A stretch of 34,523 bases of DNA from Streptomyces sp. man185 (GTDB taxonomy: Bacteria > Actinomycetota > Actinomycetes > Streptomycetales > Streptomycetaceae), in assembly GCA_002551355.1 (NCBI GenBank), contig NTHE01000077.1, forward strand, positions 1-34,523, given 5' to 3'. Of the stretch, positions 14,315 through 26,200 are shown piece after piece. The first letter of the stretch is position 1. Every line of letters begins with the position of its first letter. The notes under the pieces were generated by a model, which was not told the origin of the DNA, did no database searches, and saw only the letters and a program-made list of their open reading frames with translations. A program made the position numbers and the translations under genes.

Positions 14315-15367
14315 ATGCTTCTCGATCGAACGACGCCCCTGAAGCCGTGGCAGAGACTGGCCGCGGCGGTGTCCGCTGCCACCCTCGGCGTCTCTCTCCT
14401 CGCGGGATGCGGCGACGACTCGGCGGACGAGACGAAGAACGACGACGCCCCGGCCGCGGCCGAAGGCGCGTTCCCGGTCACCGTGGAGCACGCGTTCGGG
14501 TCCACCGAGGTCAAGAAGGCCCCCCGGCGGGTCGTCACCGTCGGCTACACCGACGACCAGGCCGTCCTGGCGTTCGGCACCAAGCCGGTCGGCATGGTCG
14601 ACCAGTACCCGAACCCGGCCGGCCAGACCCCCGACATCAACACGCAATGGCCCTGGGTGAAGGACCAGTGGGGCGACACCCGCCCCGAGGTCGTCATGAA
14701 GAACGGGGACGCCGGCCCCAACTTCGAGAAGATCGCCTCGCTGCGACCCGACCTGATCATCGCGGTCTACTCCGAGGTCGACAAGGCGGCCTACGAGAAG
14801 CTCTCCAAGATCGCCCCGACCGTGGGCCGCACCAAGGGCGAGAAGGAACTCTTCAGCGCCCCCTGGCAGGACAACGCGGTGCACATCGCCAAGGCGCTCG
14901 GCAAGGAGAAGGAGGGCGCCGAACTGGTCAAGGGCATCCAGGCCAAACTGGACGCCGCCAAGGAGGCCAACCCCGACTTCGGCGGGCAGAAGGCCGTCGC
15001 CCTGTCCTGGTACAAGGACTCCATCTCGGCCTTCGCCTCCACCGACGTGCGCGGCCGGCTCGTCACGGGCACCGGGTTCACCTACCAGACCGAGATCGAC
15101 AAGATCGCCGACGGTGGGTTCTCCGCCGAGCTCTCACCCGAGCGCATCGATCTGATCGACGTCGACCGCATCTTCGTCGTCAACGACAAGGCCGACACGG
15201 AAGCGCTCAAGAAGTTCGAGCTGTTCGCCAACCTGCCGGCCGTCAAGAACGGCAAGGTCTCCTACCTGCTGGACAGCGAGGGTCCGGCGGTCGGCGCCGC
15301 GATGTCCCAGGGCACCCTGCTCTCCCTGCCGTACGCGATCGACGAACTCGTCGAGTCGGCCAAGTAG
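14315..15367 (+). CDS. cchF: Ferri-siderophore-binding lipoprotein
   Basis: The 350-residue FepB/FhuD-type substrate-binding protein has a signal peptide with lipobox LLAGC; Cys32 would carry the lipid anchor. An acidic, disordered linker follows (DDSADETKNDDAP). The mature fold shows RRVVTVGYTDDQAVLAFG, IASLRPDLIIAVYSEVDKAAYEKL and a long central helix, typical of class III binding proteins. It captures the ferric siderophore outside the membrane and delivers it to the permeases. AAGGGA lies 9 nt before the ATG. It starts the transcript that also carries the exporter and NRPS genes, so uptake and synthesis are co-regulated. Confidence 0.94.
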   Translation: MLLDRTTPLKPWQRLAAAVSAATLGVSLLAGCGDDSADETKNDDAPAAAEGAFPVTVEHAFGSTEVKKAPRRVVTVGYTDDQAVLAFGTKPVGMVDQYPNPAGQTPDINTQWPWVKDQWGDTRPEVVMKNGDAGPNFEKIASLRPDLIIAVYSEVDKAAYEKLSKIAPTVGRTKGEKELFSAPWQDNAVHIAKALGKEKEGAELVKGIQAKLDAAKEANPDFGGQKAVALSWYKDSISAFASTDVRGRLVTGTGFTYQTEIDKIADGGFSAELSPERIDLIDVDRIFVVNDKADTEALKKFELFANLPAVKNGKVSYLLDSEGPAVGAAMSQGTLLSLPYAIDELVESAK

Positions 15368-15413
15368 CGATGACGACCCGACGGCCCGTTCCCCGGCGAG
15401 ATTCGGTTTCCGT

Positions 15414-17201
15414 GTGACTGTCACCGACACCCACGTCGCCTCGACGACCCTGCGCACGGCGACCGGGGGCGAGGCCGCCCGCTGGGTGGCCGAGCACTGC
15501 CGGCGAGCCCCGTGGCTGACGGCCTCCACCATCCTCACCACGGTGGCCGGGGCCGCGCTCCAGGTGCTCCCGGTCCTGCTGCTCGGCCGTGTCGTCGACG
15601 GGGTCGTCGGGGGCGAGGCGCGCTCGATACTCCTCACCGTCGGAGTCCTGATGGTGGCCGCAGCACTGTTCGGCGCGGCGGCCACCGCGGCCTCCACCTT
15701 CCTGATCGGCAAGCTCGGGGCCGAACTGCTCGCGCGGCTCCGCGAGGAAGCCGTCCGCGCCGTGCTGGGGATGCCCAGCGCACGCGTCGAGGAGGTCGGC
15801 CGGGGGGACGTGCTCTCCCGCGTCGGCGACGACGTGGCCGTGATCTCCAAGGGCATCCGGACGGCCATCCCCACCGTGTTCTCGGCGGGCGTCCTGGTCG
15901 TCATCGCGACGATCGGCATGTTCGGTCTCGACTGGCGGCTCGGCCTGGCCGGAGCCTGCGCCCTGCCCGCGTACGCGCTGGCACTGCGCTGGTACCTGCC
16001 CCGCTCCGCGCCCCTCTACCGGAAGCAGCGGGTGGCCCAGGCCGACCGTGCCCAGGCGCTGATCAGCGGACTCAACGGCATCGACACGGTCCGGGCGTAC
16101 CGCCTGGAGGGCGCCGTACGCGAGAAGGTCACCGACGAGTCCTGGAGGGTGCGCAATCTCGGCATCGAGGTGTTCCGCTTCTTCGGCCGGTTCGTCGGCC
16201 GGGAGAACCGCGCCGAGTTCATCGGGCTCGTCCTCATCCTGGTCGTGGGTTACGCCCTGCTGGAGGCGGATGCCGCCACCCTGGGCGAGGTGTCGGCGGC
16301 CCCGCTGATGTTCCACCGCCTGTTCACCCCACTGGGCGCCATCATGTTCACTTTCGACGAGGCGCAGAAGTCCGGCGCCAGCCTCACCCGGCTGGTCGGC
16401 GTGTTCTCGGAGCCCTCCGAGGAGCGCCTGGTGGGCGACGGCTCGGTCGCCGCGGCCGATGCCGCGCCGTACCCGGTCACGGTGCGGGACCTGACGTTCA
16501 CCTATCCCGGGGCCGAGGAACCGGTGCTGCGGGAGGTGTCCCTGTCCATCCCGGCCGGCGGTTCGCTCGCCCTGGTCGGGGCGACGGGCGCCGGCAAGTC
16601 GACCCTGGCCGCACTCATCGCCGGCATCGGGAGACCGCAGGCCGGGTCGGTACGCATCGGCACGCACGACCTCGCGAGCACGGACGAGGCCGGGGCCCGC
16701 GCCCTGGTGAGCATCCTGACCCAGGAGACCCATGTGTTCTCCGGCCCGCTCGCCGACGACCTGCGGCTCGCCGCCCCCCTCGCGAGCGACGACGAACTCC
16801 ATGACGCACTGCGCACGGTCGGCGCCGGTGAATGGGCCGGATCCCTCCCCGACGGCCTGAACACCCCGGTCGGCGAGGGCGGCGAGCGCCTGGACGTGAC
16901 CAAGGTCGCCCAGCTCGCCCTGGCCCGGCTGGTGCTCGGCCGGGCGCCGGTCGTCGTGCTCGACGAGTCGACCGCGGAGGCGGGCAGCGAGGGCGCGGCG
17001 GAGCTGGAACGCGCCGTGCGGGCCGCCTGTTCCGGCCGGACCACCCTGTTCGTGGCCCACCGACTGACCCAGGCGATGACCGCGGACCGGATCGCCGTGC
17101 TCGACGCGGGACGCGTGGTGGAGGAGGGAACGCACAGCGAGCTGGTCGAGCTGGGAGGCCAGTACGCCCGGCTGTGGCGCGCGTGGCGAGAGGGCAGTTA
17201 G
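15414..17201 (+). CDS. cchG: ABC exporter half-transporter with lost signature motif
   Basis: The 595-residue protein has an N-terminal six-helix exporter domain (~25-320) and a C-terminal nucleotide-binding domain. Walker A GATGAGKST (389-397), Q-loop Gln437, Walker B with catalytic Glu (Asp517, Glu518 in VVVLDES) and H-loop His549 are intact. The ABC signature, normally LSGGQ, reads LDVTK at 493-497. As a homodimer it could not form a normal ATP site. Its counterpart downstream of the NRPS has a normal LSGGQ but no Walker A, so the two probably pair. The expected role is export of the siderophore or a precursor. The GTG start lacks a strong ribosome site; a GTG two bases earlier is out of frame. 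Confidence 0.93.
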   Translation: MTVTDTHVASTTLRTATGGEAARWVAEHCRRAPWLTASTILTTVAGAALQVLPVLLLGRVVDGVVGGEARSILLTVGVLMVAAALFGAAATAASTFLIGKLGAELLARLREEAVRAVLGMPSARVEEVGRGDVLSRVGDDVAVISKGIRTAIPTVFSAGVLVVIATIGMFGLDWRLGLAGACALPAYALALRWYLPRSAPLYRKQRVAQADRAQALISGLNGIDTVRAYRLEGAVREKVTDESWRVRNLGIEVFRFFGRFVGRENRAEFIGLVLILVVGYALLEADAATLGEVSAAPLMFHRLFTPLGAIMFTFDEAQKSGASLTRLVGVFSEPSEERLVGDGSVAAADAAPYPVTVRDLTFTYPGAEEPVLREVSLSIPAGGSLALVGATGAGKSTLAALIAGIGRPQAGSVRIGTHDLASTDEAGARALVSILTQETHVFSGPLADDLRLAAPLASDDELHDALRTVGAGEWAGSLPDGLNTPVGEGGERLDVTKVAQLALARLVLGRAPVVVLDESTAEAGSEGAAELERAVRAACSGRTTLFVAHRLTQAMTADRIAVLDAGRVVEEGTHSELVELGGQYARLWRAWREGS

Positions 17202-17260
17202 TCGCAGCCCGGCCGACGGCCGGATCAACTCGCATACCTCGAAAGGATGCTGAGACTTCG

Positions 17261-20200
17261 ATGTCGGAACCGAGCGCTTCTCGCATACTGCTTTCCCCCA
17301 CTCGGCTCGCCGCCGTGCGTCGGCGGATCGGTGACTACAGCGATCGGACCGTCGTCGAGGCGTGCGCCGTCGGGCTCGCGTACTGGGCGACCGGCGCGGG
17401 CCCCGACGGCATGGACCTCACCCCGGCCACCCCCTTCCCCGACATCCTCGGATGGGTCGACAACGGCACGAGCGGCGTCGGAGGGTGGGAGACCGACACA
17501 CAGAACCTCGGCATCACCGTGCCGCCCGGAGTCGACCGCGCCGCCGCGCAGCGGACGCTGGACGACCTGGCCGACTTCCCGGACCGGCCCCTCGGCGCCA
17601 TCGGCCCCTCCGACCCCCGGATGCGGGCCGAGGAGCTGGCCCGGTGGAACGACACCCGGGCCGACCGGCCCCGCCCGACCGTCATGGAGATGTTCCGCGA
17701 GCAGGCGCGCCTGCGGCCGGACGCCATCGCGATCGTCGACGAGCACCGGTGCCTGACCTACCGCGAAGCAGCGGTGCTGTCAGCTCAGTTGGCTCACCAC
17801 CTGATCGGGCGCGGTCTCGCCCCCGAACAGGTCGTCGGCATCTCCCTCGGCCGCTCGGCCGAGATGGTCGTCGGCCTCCTCGCCGTACTCCAGGCCAAGG
17901 GCGCGTTCGTCCCGCTCGACCCCCAGTGGCCCGCCGCCCGCCGGTCCGTCGTCGCCGAGGACGCCCGGATCGTGCTCCAGCTGAACTCCACGGGCAGGGC
18001 GGACGCCGGGGAACCGGACGCCGTCGCCGTCGACCTCGGAGACTGGACGTACGACGACCGCCCGGCGGATGCGCCCGACGCGACCGTCCCCGGCGACTCG
18101 CTGGCCTATGTCATCTTCACGTCCGGGTCCACCGGACGCCCCAAGGGCGCGATGATCCGGCACGAGGCGATCAGTGAGCGCCTGCTCTGGCAGTCCCGCG
18201 AGATCCTCCGCTTCGGCCACGACGACGCCTCGCTCTTCAAGGCCCCGCTCTCCTTCGATATCTCCGTCAACGAGATCTTCCTGCCGCTCGTCACCGGCGG
18301 CCGGCTCGTCATCCTGCGGCCCGGCGGCGAACGCGACCCGCACCACCTCCTCGGCGTCATCGCCGAACAGCGCGTCACCTTCACCTACCTGGTCTCCTCC
18401 ATGCTGGACGTCCTCCTGGAGATCGTGGGCGACTCCGGCCGCCTCGACAGCCTGCGGCACGTCTGGTGCGGTGGCGAGGTCCTGACCCCGGAGCTGTACG
18501 AACGGTTCCGCGCCCGTCTCGACATCCCGCTGTACCACGGCTACGGCCCCGCCGAGACGACCATCGGCGTCTCCCACGTCATCTACCGGGGAGCCGCGAC
18601 ACGCCTGTCGACATCGATCGGCAGGGCCAACCCCAACACCCAGCTCTACGTCCTCGACGGCGAACTGCGCCCCGTGCCGGTCGGCGTCGGCGGCGAACTG
18701 TACGTCGGAGGACTCCTGTTGGGGCGCGGTTACGTAGGCGCGCCCGGCCTCACCGCCTCCCGGTTCGTCGCCAATCCCTTCGCCACCGACGGATCCCGGC
18801 TCTACCGCACCGGCGACCTCGCGCGGTATGCCCCGGACGGATCACTGGACTTCCTCGGCCGCGCCGACAACCAGATCAAGATCCGGGGCATGCGGCTGGA
18901 GATCGAGGACGTCGAGGCCGGCCTCGCCGAACACCCCGGCGTACGGCACACCTGCGTCGTCGCGAAGAAGAACGCGGCAGGCGGCACCTACCTGGTCGGC
19001 TACGTCATCCCGTCCGGCGGCGATCAGGACCTCCGCGCCGACGACGTCAAGGCGTGGGCCGCCGCCCACATGGTCGAGTACATGGTGCCCGCCCACCTGG
19101 TCGTGCTGCCGCGGTTCCCGCTCACCGCGAACGGCAAGATCGACCGGAACGCGCTGCCCGAACCCACCGTGGGCGCAGGATCCCTCCAGGCGCCCACCAC
19201 GGAGAACGAGCGACTGGTGTGCGAGGCCGTCGCGGCGGTGCTGCGACTGGACGACATCGGCGTGGACCAGGACTTCTTCCAGCTCGGCGGAGACAGCATC
19301 CTGGCGATCTCCCTGCTCAGCGCCCTGCGCGAGGTCGGCCTCCATGTGAGTGCACGCCAGATCTTCACCCACACCGTCGTGGGCGCACTGGCGGCGGTGG
19401 CGAGCCGTGAGTCCGTCGCCGCCGTCGACCACGGCGACGTGGCGACCGGCGCCGTCGTCGGATCACCCATCGTGCAGTGGCTCGGCGAGACCACGGACGT
19501 GATCGACGGCTTCGTGCAGTCGGTCGTCCTCACCACCCCGGCGGACCTGACCGCCGACGCCCTCGACGACCTCCTCACCGCCGTGCTCACCCGGCACGAC
19601 ATGCTCCGCGCCGAACTGGTACGCGGCGAGCGCTGGGGCTTCGACATCCCCGCGGCCGGTGCGCGTGCCCGCTGCTGGGAGCGGAGCGACGCCCCGCCGG
19701 AGGACTGCGTCGCCCTCGCGACCGCCGCACTCGACCCGGACCACGGCATCATGCTGCGGGCCGTCTGGCGCCAGGCGGCCCGCCAACTCGTCCTGGTCGC
19801 CCACCACGTGGTCATCGACGGTGTCTCCTGGCGCATCCTGATGGACGACCTGGCCACCGCCTGGCGGCAGCACTCCTCGGGCGAACCCGTCGAACTGCCC
19901 GCGGTGGGAACGTCGTTCAGGCGCTGGACCCAGTTGCTGGGCCAGGCCCCGTTCGCAGACGACCGTGCGCACTGGGCCACCCCGCTGCCCGCGGCCGACG
20001 TGCCGATCGGCAGGCGGGACCTCACCGCGGCCGACACCGTGGAGCGGGAACGGACCCGGACCGTCTCCGTCGACCCCGCGACCACGGCCGCCCTGCTCGG
20101 CGAGATCCCCGCCAAGTTCCACGCGGGCGTCAACGACGTGCTACTGACCGCCCTCGCCGTCACCCTCGCCCGCTGGCGACGCGACCGGGGGCAGGACCAG

Positions 20201-23200
20201 ACGTTCGCCCACATCGAGCTGGAAGGACACGGCCGCGAGGGCCGCTTCGTCGCGGCCACGGCCGGCTTCGAACCCGAACTGTCCCGTACCGTCGGCTGGT
20301 TCACCACCCTGTTCCCGGTCACCGTGGACCCCGGCACAGCGCGTGACCTCACCGCGCCCGGCTACCTCGCCGCCGCCCTCAAGGCGGTCAAGGAGGACCT
20401 CGCCCGCGTGCCGGGCAATGGTGTCTCCTACGGCGCCCTGCGCTATCTGACCGGCGACGGGCCGACCGGTGACCCCGCACCCCAGGTGCTCTTCAACTAC
20501 CTGGGACGCTTCGACGCGGGTGGCTCGGGCGACTGGCAGCTCGCGGGAGCCACCGGGCAGTTGGGCGAGAAGCGCGATCCGCGCATGCGGCTGCCGCGCG
20601 CCCTGGAGTTCAACGCGATCGCCGAACCCGACGCGAGCGGCGCGTACGAACTCGTCACCACCATCTCCTGGCCCGAGGGCGTGTTCACCGAGGACGACAT
20701 CACGACCCTCGGCGACCACTTCCGCTCGGCCCTCACCGCACTCGCCGCATTCGACGAGGGCGGACACACCCCCAGCGACTTCCCGCTGGTGCCGCTGGCC
20801 CAGGCCGACGTCGACGCCCTGGACGGCGCGGCGCTGTGCGACATCCTGCCGCTGACCCCGCTGCAGGAGGGCCTCTACTTCCACTCCGTCTTCGACGACG
20901 ACGCCACGGGCAGCTATGTCGAGCAGCAGCTGCTGACACTGGACGGCGACGTGGACGCCGAGCGGCTGGCGGCGGCGGCCGACCGGCTGCTCACCCTCCA
21001 CCCCAACCTCGCCGCCCGCTTCACGGCCCTCGCGGACGGGCGGGTCGTCTCCGTCGTCGAGAGCGGCAGGCGCGCACCCTTCACCACCCTGGCCGGTCCC
21101 GCGCGCACCGGCGCGGAGATCCGCGGCCTCGCCGAGCAGGACCGCCGCGCCGGGTTCGACCTCGCTACCGGGCCCCTGATGCGCTACACGCTCATCCGCG
21201 CGGAAGGGGGCCGCTCGGTCCTGGTGCAGACCGTGCACCACATCATCGCGGACGGCTGGTCGGTGCCGCCGATGCTCCGCACCCTGCTGGCCGAGTACCA
21301 CGCACCGGGATCGGTGTACGCCCTCGGCGGCTACCGCGACTACGTGGACTGGCTCGCCGGACGCGACCAGGACGAGAGCGACCGGGTGTGGCGCGAGGAG
21401 CTCGCCCATCTGCCAGGCCCCTCCCTGGTCGCCGAGGGCCACACCCCCTCGACACGGTTCGCCGACGTCACGGCGGAGCCCGCCGAGGACATCGACGTGG
21501 CCGCCCGCTCCGCCGGAGTGTCCCTGAGCGTGGCCGTGCACAGCGCGTGGGCGGCGACCCTCGGCGGCCTCCTGCAGAGCAGGGACGTGGTCTTCGGCTC
21601 CACCGTCTCCGGACGCGACGCCGATGTTCCCGGCATCCGCGACATGGTGGGTCTCTTCATCAACACCATCCCGGTGCGCGCCCGTTGGTCCGCCACCGCC
21701 ACCGCCTACGATCTGCTTGACGCCGTGAAGCGGCACCAGGGCGCGGTGCTGGCCCACCAGCACGTCTCACTGGCCCGGACCGGGCGGCAGAGCGGCACGG
21801 GCACCCTCTTCGACACCCTGGTGGTCTTCGACGTCGCCACCGACGTGGACGCCCTGCGCGGACCGGACGACACCCTCGTCATCACCGACATCGTCAACGA
21901 GGGTGCCCCGCACTACCCGTTGACGCTCGTCGTCGAGCGCGCGCTGGACGGCCGAGCCCGCTTCCACCTCATCTACGACGGTGAACTCCTGCGCCCAGCG
22001 AGCGCCGAGACGATCCTCGGCACCTTCACCCGGACCCTCACCGAACTGCTCGGCCGGCCGGACGCCCGGGTCGACGCACTGCTCCCCGCGACGGGCAGCG
22101 CCCCGGCACAGACGGCCCCGTCGACCCTTGGCGAGCTGTTCGACGCCGCCGCACTCCGCGACCCGGCGGCCACAGCCGTCACCCAGTGCGCGCTGGACGG
22201 CGTCAGCCGCTCCCTCACCTACGGCGAACTGAGCTCGGAGAAGGAGTCGTTGGCGGCAGCCCTGTGCGCGGCCGGGGTCGGGCCCGGGCAGCGGGTCGCC
22301 GTCGCCGTCCCGCGCTCCCTGGAACAGGTCGTCGCCCTGATCGCCGTCGTCACCGCCGGAGGCGCGTACGTACCGCTGGACCTGGCGTACCCGGACGAGC
22401 GGCTGGAGTACATCCTCGCCGACGCCGCCCCTCAGGTCGTCCTCGTGGACCGGGAGCAGCGCGACCGCTTCACCCGGCTGCTTCGGAGGGCGGGCGTGAG
22501 CGCCCGGGTCCTCGTCCAGGGCGACGAACACCCCCGGGCCACCGGTCTCCCCGACGTCCGTCCGGGAGACCCGGCGTACGTGATCTACACCTCCGGCTCC
22601 ACCGGCCGCCCCAAGGGCGTCGTCGTCCCGCACGCCGCGGTGGCGAGGCTTCTCGCCAACACCCGGACGGACATGGACTTCGGGCCGGACGACGTGTGGG
22701 TCCAGTTCCACTCCTTCTCCTTCGACTTCGCCGTCTGGGAGCTGTGGGGCGCACTCGCGCACGGTGGTGAGCTGCTCATACCGGAGTACGGGCTGACCCG
22801 TTCACCGGTCGACTTCCACCGGCTGGTCCGGGAACGCGGCGTCACCGTGCTCAACCAGACCCCGTCCGCCTTCCACCGGTTCATCGAAGCCGACCTGCAC
22901 GCCGACGAGCCGGTCACGGCACTGCGCCGCGTCGTCTTCGGCGGCGAGGCACTCGACCTCGGGCGACTGCGCGGCTGGGTCGAGCGGCACGGCACGACGT
23001 CGCCCGAGCTGGTGAACATGTACGGCATCACCGAGACCACCGTCCACGTCACCCACCGGGTGCTGACGGACGAGGACTTCGCCCGCGGCGACGACACCAG
23101 CCCCATCGGCGCTGCCATCCCCGGCCTGACCACCCATCTGCTCGACGACCGGCTGCGGCCGGTGCCGCCGGGCCGGGTGGGCGCGATCTACGTCGCGGGC

Positions 23201-26200
23201 GACCAGGTGTCCCTCGGCTACCTCGGCCGCCCCGGGCTCACCGCCGGGCGCTTCGTGGCGAACCCGTTCACGGCCGACGGCTCCCGGATGTACCGCACGG
23301 GCGACCTCGCCCGCCGGACACTCGACGGCGAGCTGCGGTTCGTGGGCCGCGCCGACGACCAGGTGCAGCTCAAGGGATTCCGTATCGAGCTGGGAGAGGT
23401 GGAGGGAACGGTGAGGCAGGTGCCGGGCGTCGTCGACGTGGCCGTCACCGTGGCGGACAGCGGCGACCACCTCGTCGCCCACGTCGTCGGGGAGCCGCCC
23501 GCCGACCTCACCGCCCTGCTCTCCGCCAAGCTCCCCCCGCACATGGTGCCGGGCCGGGTCCTGTCGATCGACGCACTGCCGCTGACGGTCAACGGAAAGC
23601 TGGACCGCAGGGCCCTCACCGAGCGGGCCGCCCGAACCGCGCAGCCGGACGTCGTACCGCAGCAGGCCCCACCGGCCACCGGCGGCTCCGCGCTCACCGC
23701 CCTGACCGGCATCTTCGCCGAGACCCTGCCCGGCGCGACCGTGGACGCCGACACCGACTTCTTCGGCGCCGGGGGCGACAGCATCGTCGCCATCACCGTG
23801 ATCAACCGGGCCCGGGCGCTCGGCCTGCCGATCGCGCCCCGGGACGTGTTCCTGTTCAAGACGCCCCGCGCCCTCGCAGGCCACCTCGCGACGCGCACCC
23901 CGGCACCCGCGCCGACGACACCCGCCCGCCGCGAGGACGGCCCCCTGCCCCTCACCCCGATCATCCTGCGCCAACGCGAACTGGGCGGCCCGCTCACCCG
24001 GTTCGCCCAGGCCAGGACCCTCACCGTCCCCGAAGGCACCGGCATCGCGGACATCCGGCGCGCGGCCGACGCGGTCGTGGCCGCACACCCGGCCCTGCGC
24101 CTGCGCCTGCACATCGAGCACGGCGTCTGGTCCCTGCGCACCGCACCGCCCCGCGAGGCCACCGTCGTCGGCGAGCACACCACCGACGCGACCGCCGCCG
24201 CGAACGAGGCGGCCGGGCGGCTCGATCCCACGACCGGGGACGTCATCGTCTTCTCCTGGCTCGCGGCGAGCAGCACCCTGGTCGTCACCGCCCACCACAT
24301 CGCCGTGGACGCGGTGTCCTGGCTCGTCCTCCTCGACGACCTTGCCACCGCCCTGAACGGGGTGGCCCTGCCGCCGCCGACCACCTCCTACGCCGCGTAC
24401 GCGGAAGCGCTGGCCGTACGGTCCGCCGAAGCGACCGAAAGCCTCGGCCACTGGATCACCACCCTCCGGGCCCCGGCACTGCTGCCCACGGTCGAGGGCC
24501 TCCGGGAGCGGACGGTCGTCCTGCCGCCCGAGGTCGCCGACCGGGTGACGCGAACCGCGCCCGGCGCGCTCGGTCCGGGCCTCACCGAGCTGCTCTGCGG
24601 AGCCCTGCGCACCGCCCTGACCGGGATCCAGCCCGCCCCCACCGACCTCGCCGTCGACCTGGAGCGCCACGGCCGGGTCCCGGCGCGGGACGACCACGAC
24701 TACTCCCGTACCGTCGGCTGGTTCACCTCCATCGCCCCCGTACGCCTGACCGCCCACACCGACCCCGTCGCCGCGGCCCGCGAGGTCGCCGAACGCCAGC
24801 CGGACGAGGACGGGCACGTCGCCTACGGCCGGCTCAGGCATCTCAACCCGCAGACGGCCCCGCTGCTGACCGCCCGGCCGCAGATCCTCTTCAACTACCT
24901 CGGCCGGGGCGGCGAGTCGGAAGCCCTGCGGATCACCGGCGGCGACCAGGTCACCAGCCCGTACGCCGTCGAGGTCAACGCCTGGACCGACGAGACCACC
25001 GGCTCCCTCCACGCGGCCTTCACCCTCGCCGACGGCATCCCCGACGCGATCACCGGTCACTGGCTGACCGCCCTGGAACAGATCGCGGACGCGTCCGCGA
25101 CGGCCGAGCGCACCGCACCGGTCACTCCGCTCCAGCGCGGCCTGTACTTCCAGGCCCAGCTGGCGGGCACGGGGGCGGCGGGTCAGGCCGGGCACTACGT
25201 CGCGCAGAGCTGGTTCACCTTCGACCGACGTCTGGACACCGCCGCGCTTGAGGAGGCGATGGCGTGCGTGATCGCCCGCCACCCCGTCGTCGGCGCGGGC
25301 TTCACCACCGATGACGACGGAATCCCCGTCCAGGTCCTCAAGGCGGGCCGGCGCGTCACCGTCCGCACCGTCGTCCTGGCCACCGAAGCCGAGGCCGAAG
25401 CCCTGCGCACCCGGGACCGCGAGCGCGGCTTCGACCCGGGGGAGCCGCCACTCGTCCGGATGACCGTGGTGCGCACGCCCGACGGTAGCGACGGCCTGCT
25501 GCTCAGCTACCACCTGCTGCTCTGGGACGGCTGGTCGCGCGAGATCCTGCTGCGCGACCTGTTCGACGCGTACGAAGCCGTCCTCGCGGGCGAGCCGTGG
25601 GACGCCACCCCGGCCGTGTCCGGCTTCGAGGAGTACGCCCGGACGCTCGCCGCCAAGGACCCCGCAGTCGCGGAGCGCTTCTGGTCGGAGCACCTGGCGG
25701 GCCTGCCGGGACCGACGTTGCTCGCCGGACCGGCCCCCGACCTCGCCGAGGAGCTGCCGCGGCCGCTCGTGCACACCCTGTCCGCCGAGCTGTCGGAGCT
25801 GCTGCGCGAAGCGGCCCGGGACCGCGGCGTCACCCTGAACTCGGTGCTGACCGGCGCCTTCGGCCTCTTCCTCGGAGCCCGGACCGGACGCGCCGACGCC
25901 GTGTTCGGCGTCACCGTCTCGGGACGCGAGGGCGAAGGGCACGGCGACATCGTCGGCGTGCTGCTCAACACCGTGCCCCTGTGGACGCGGGCCAGGCCCG
26001 ACGATCCGGTCGACGCGTACCTGGCCTCCGTACAGGCGGCGCGCGTGGCCGCGATGGAACACGAACACCTGGGGCTCGGGGAGATCCAGCGGGCCGGCGG
26101 GCACGACACCCTGTTCGACAACCTGTTCGTGCTCCAGAACTTCCTGGACCTGGACGCCTTCGCCGAGATGAACGCCCGCCACGGCATCACCTCGGTCCAG

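Noticed and set aside
16832..17260. N-terminal extension of the NRPS frame
   Set aside because: It overlaps the 3' end of the upstream exporter gene in another frame and is Arg/Gly-rich. The ATG at 17261 has a purine-rich site upstream and starts a sensible protein.
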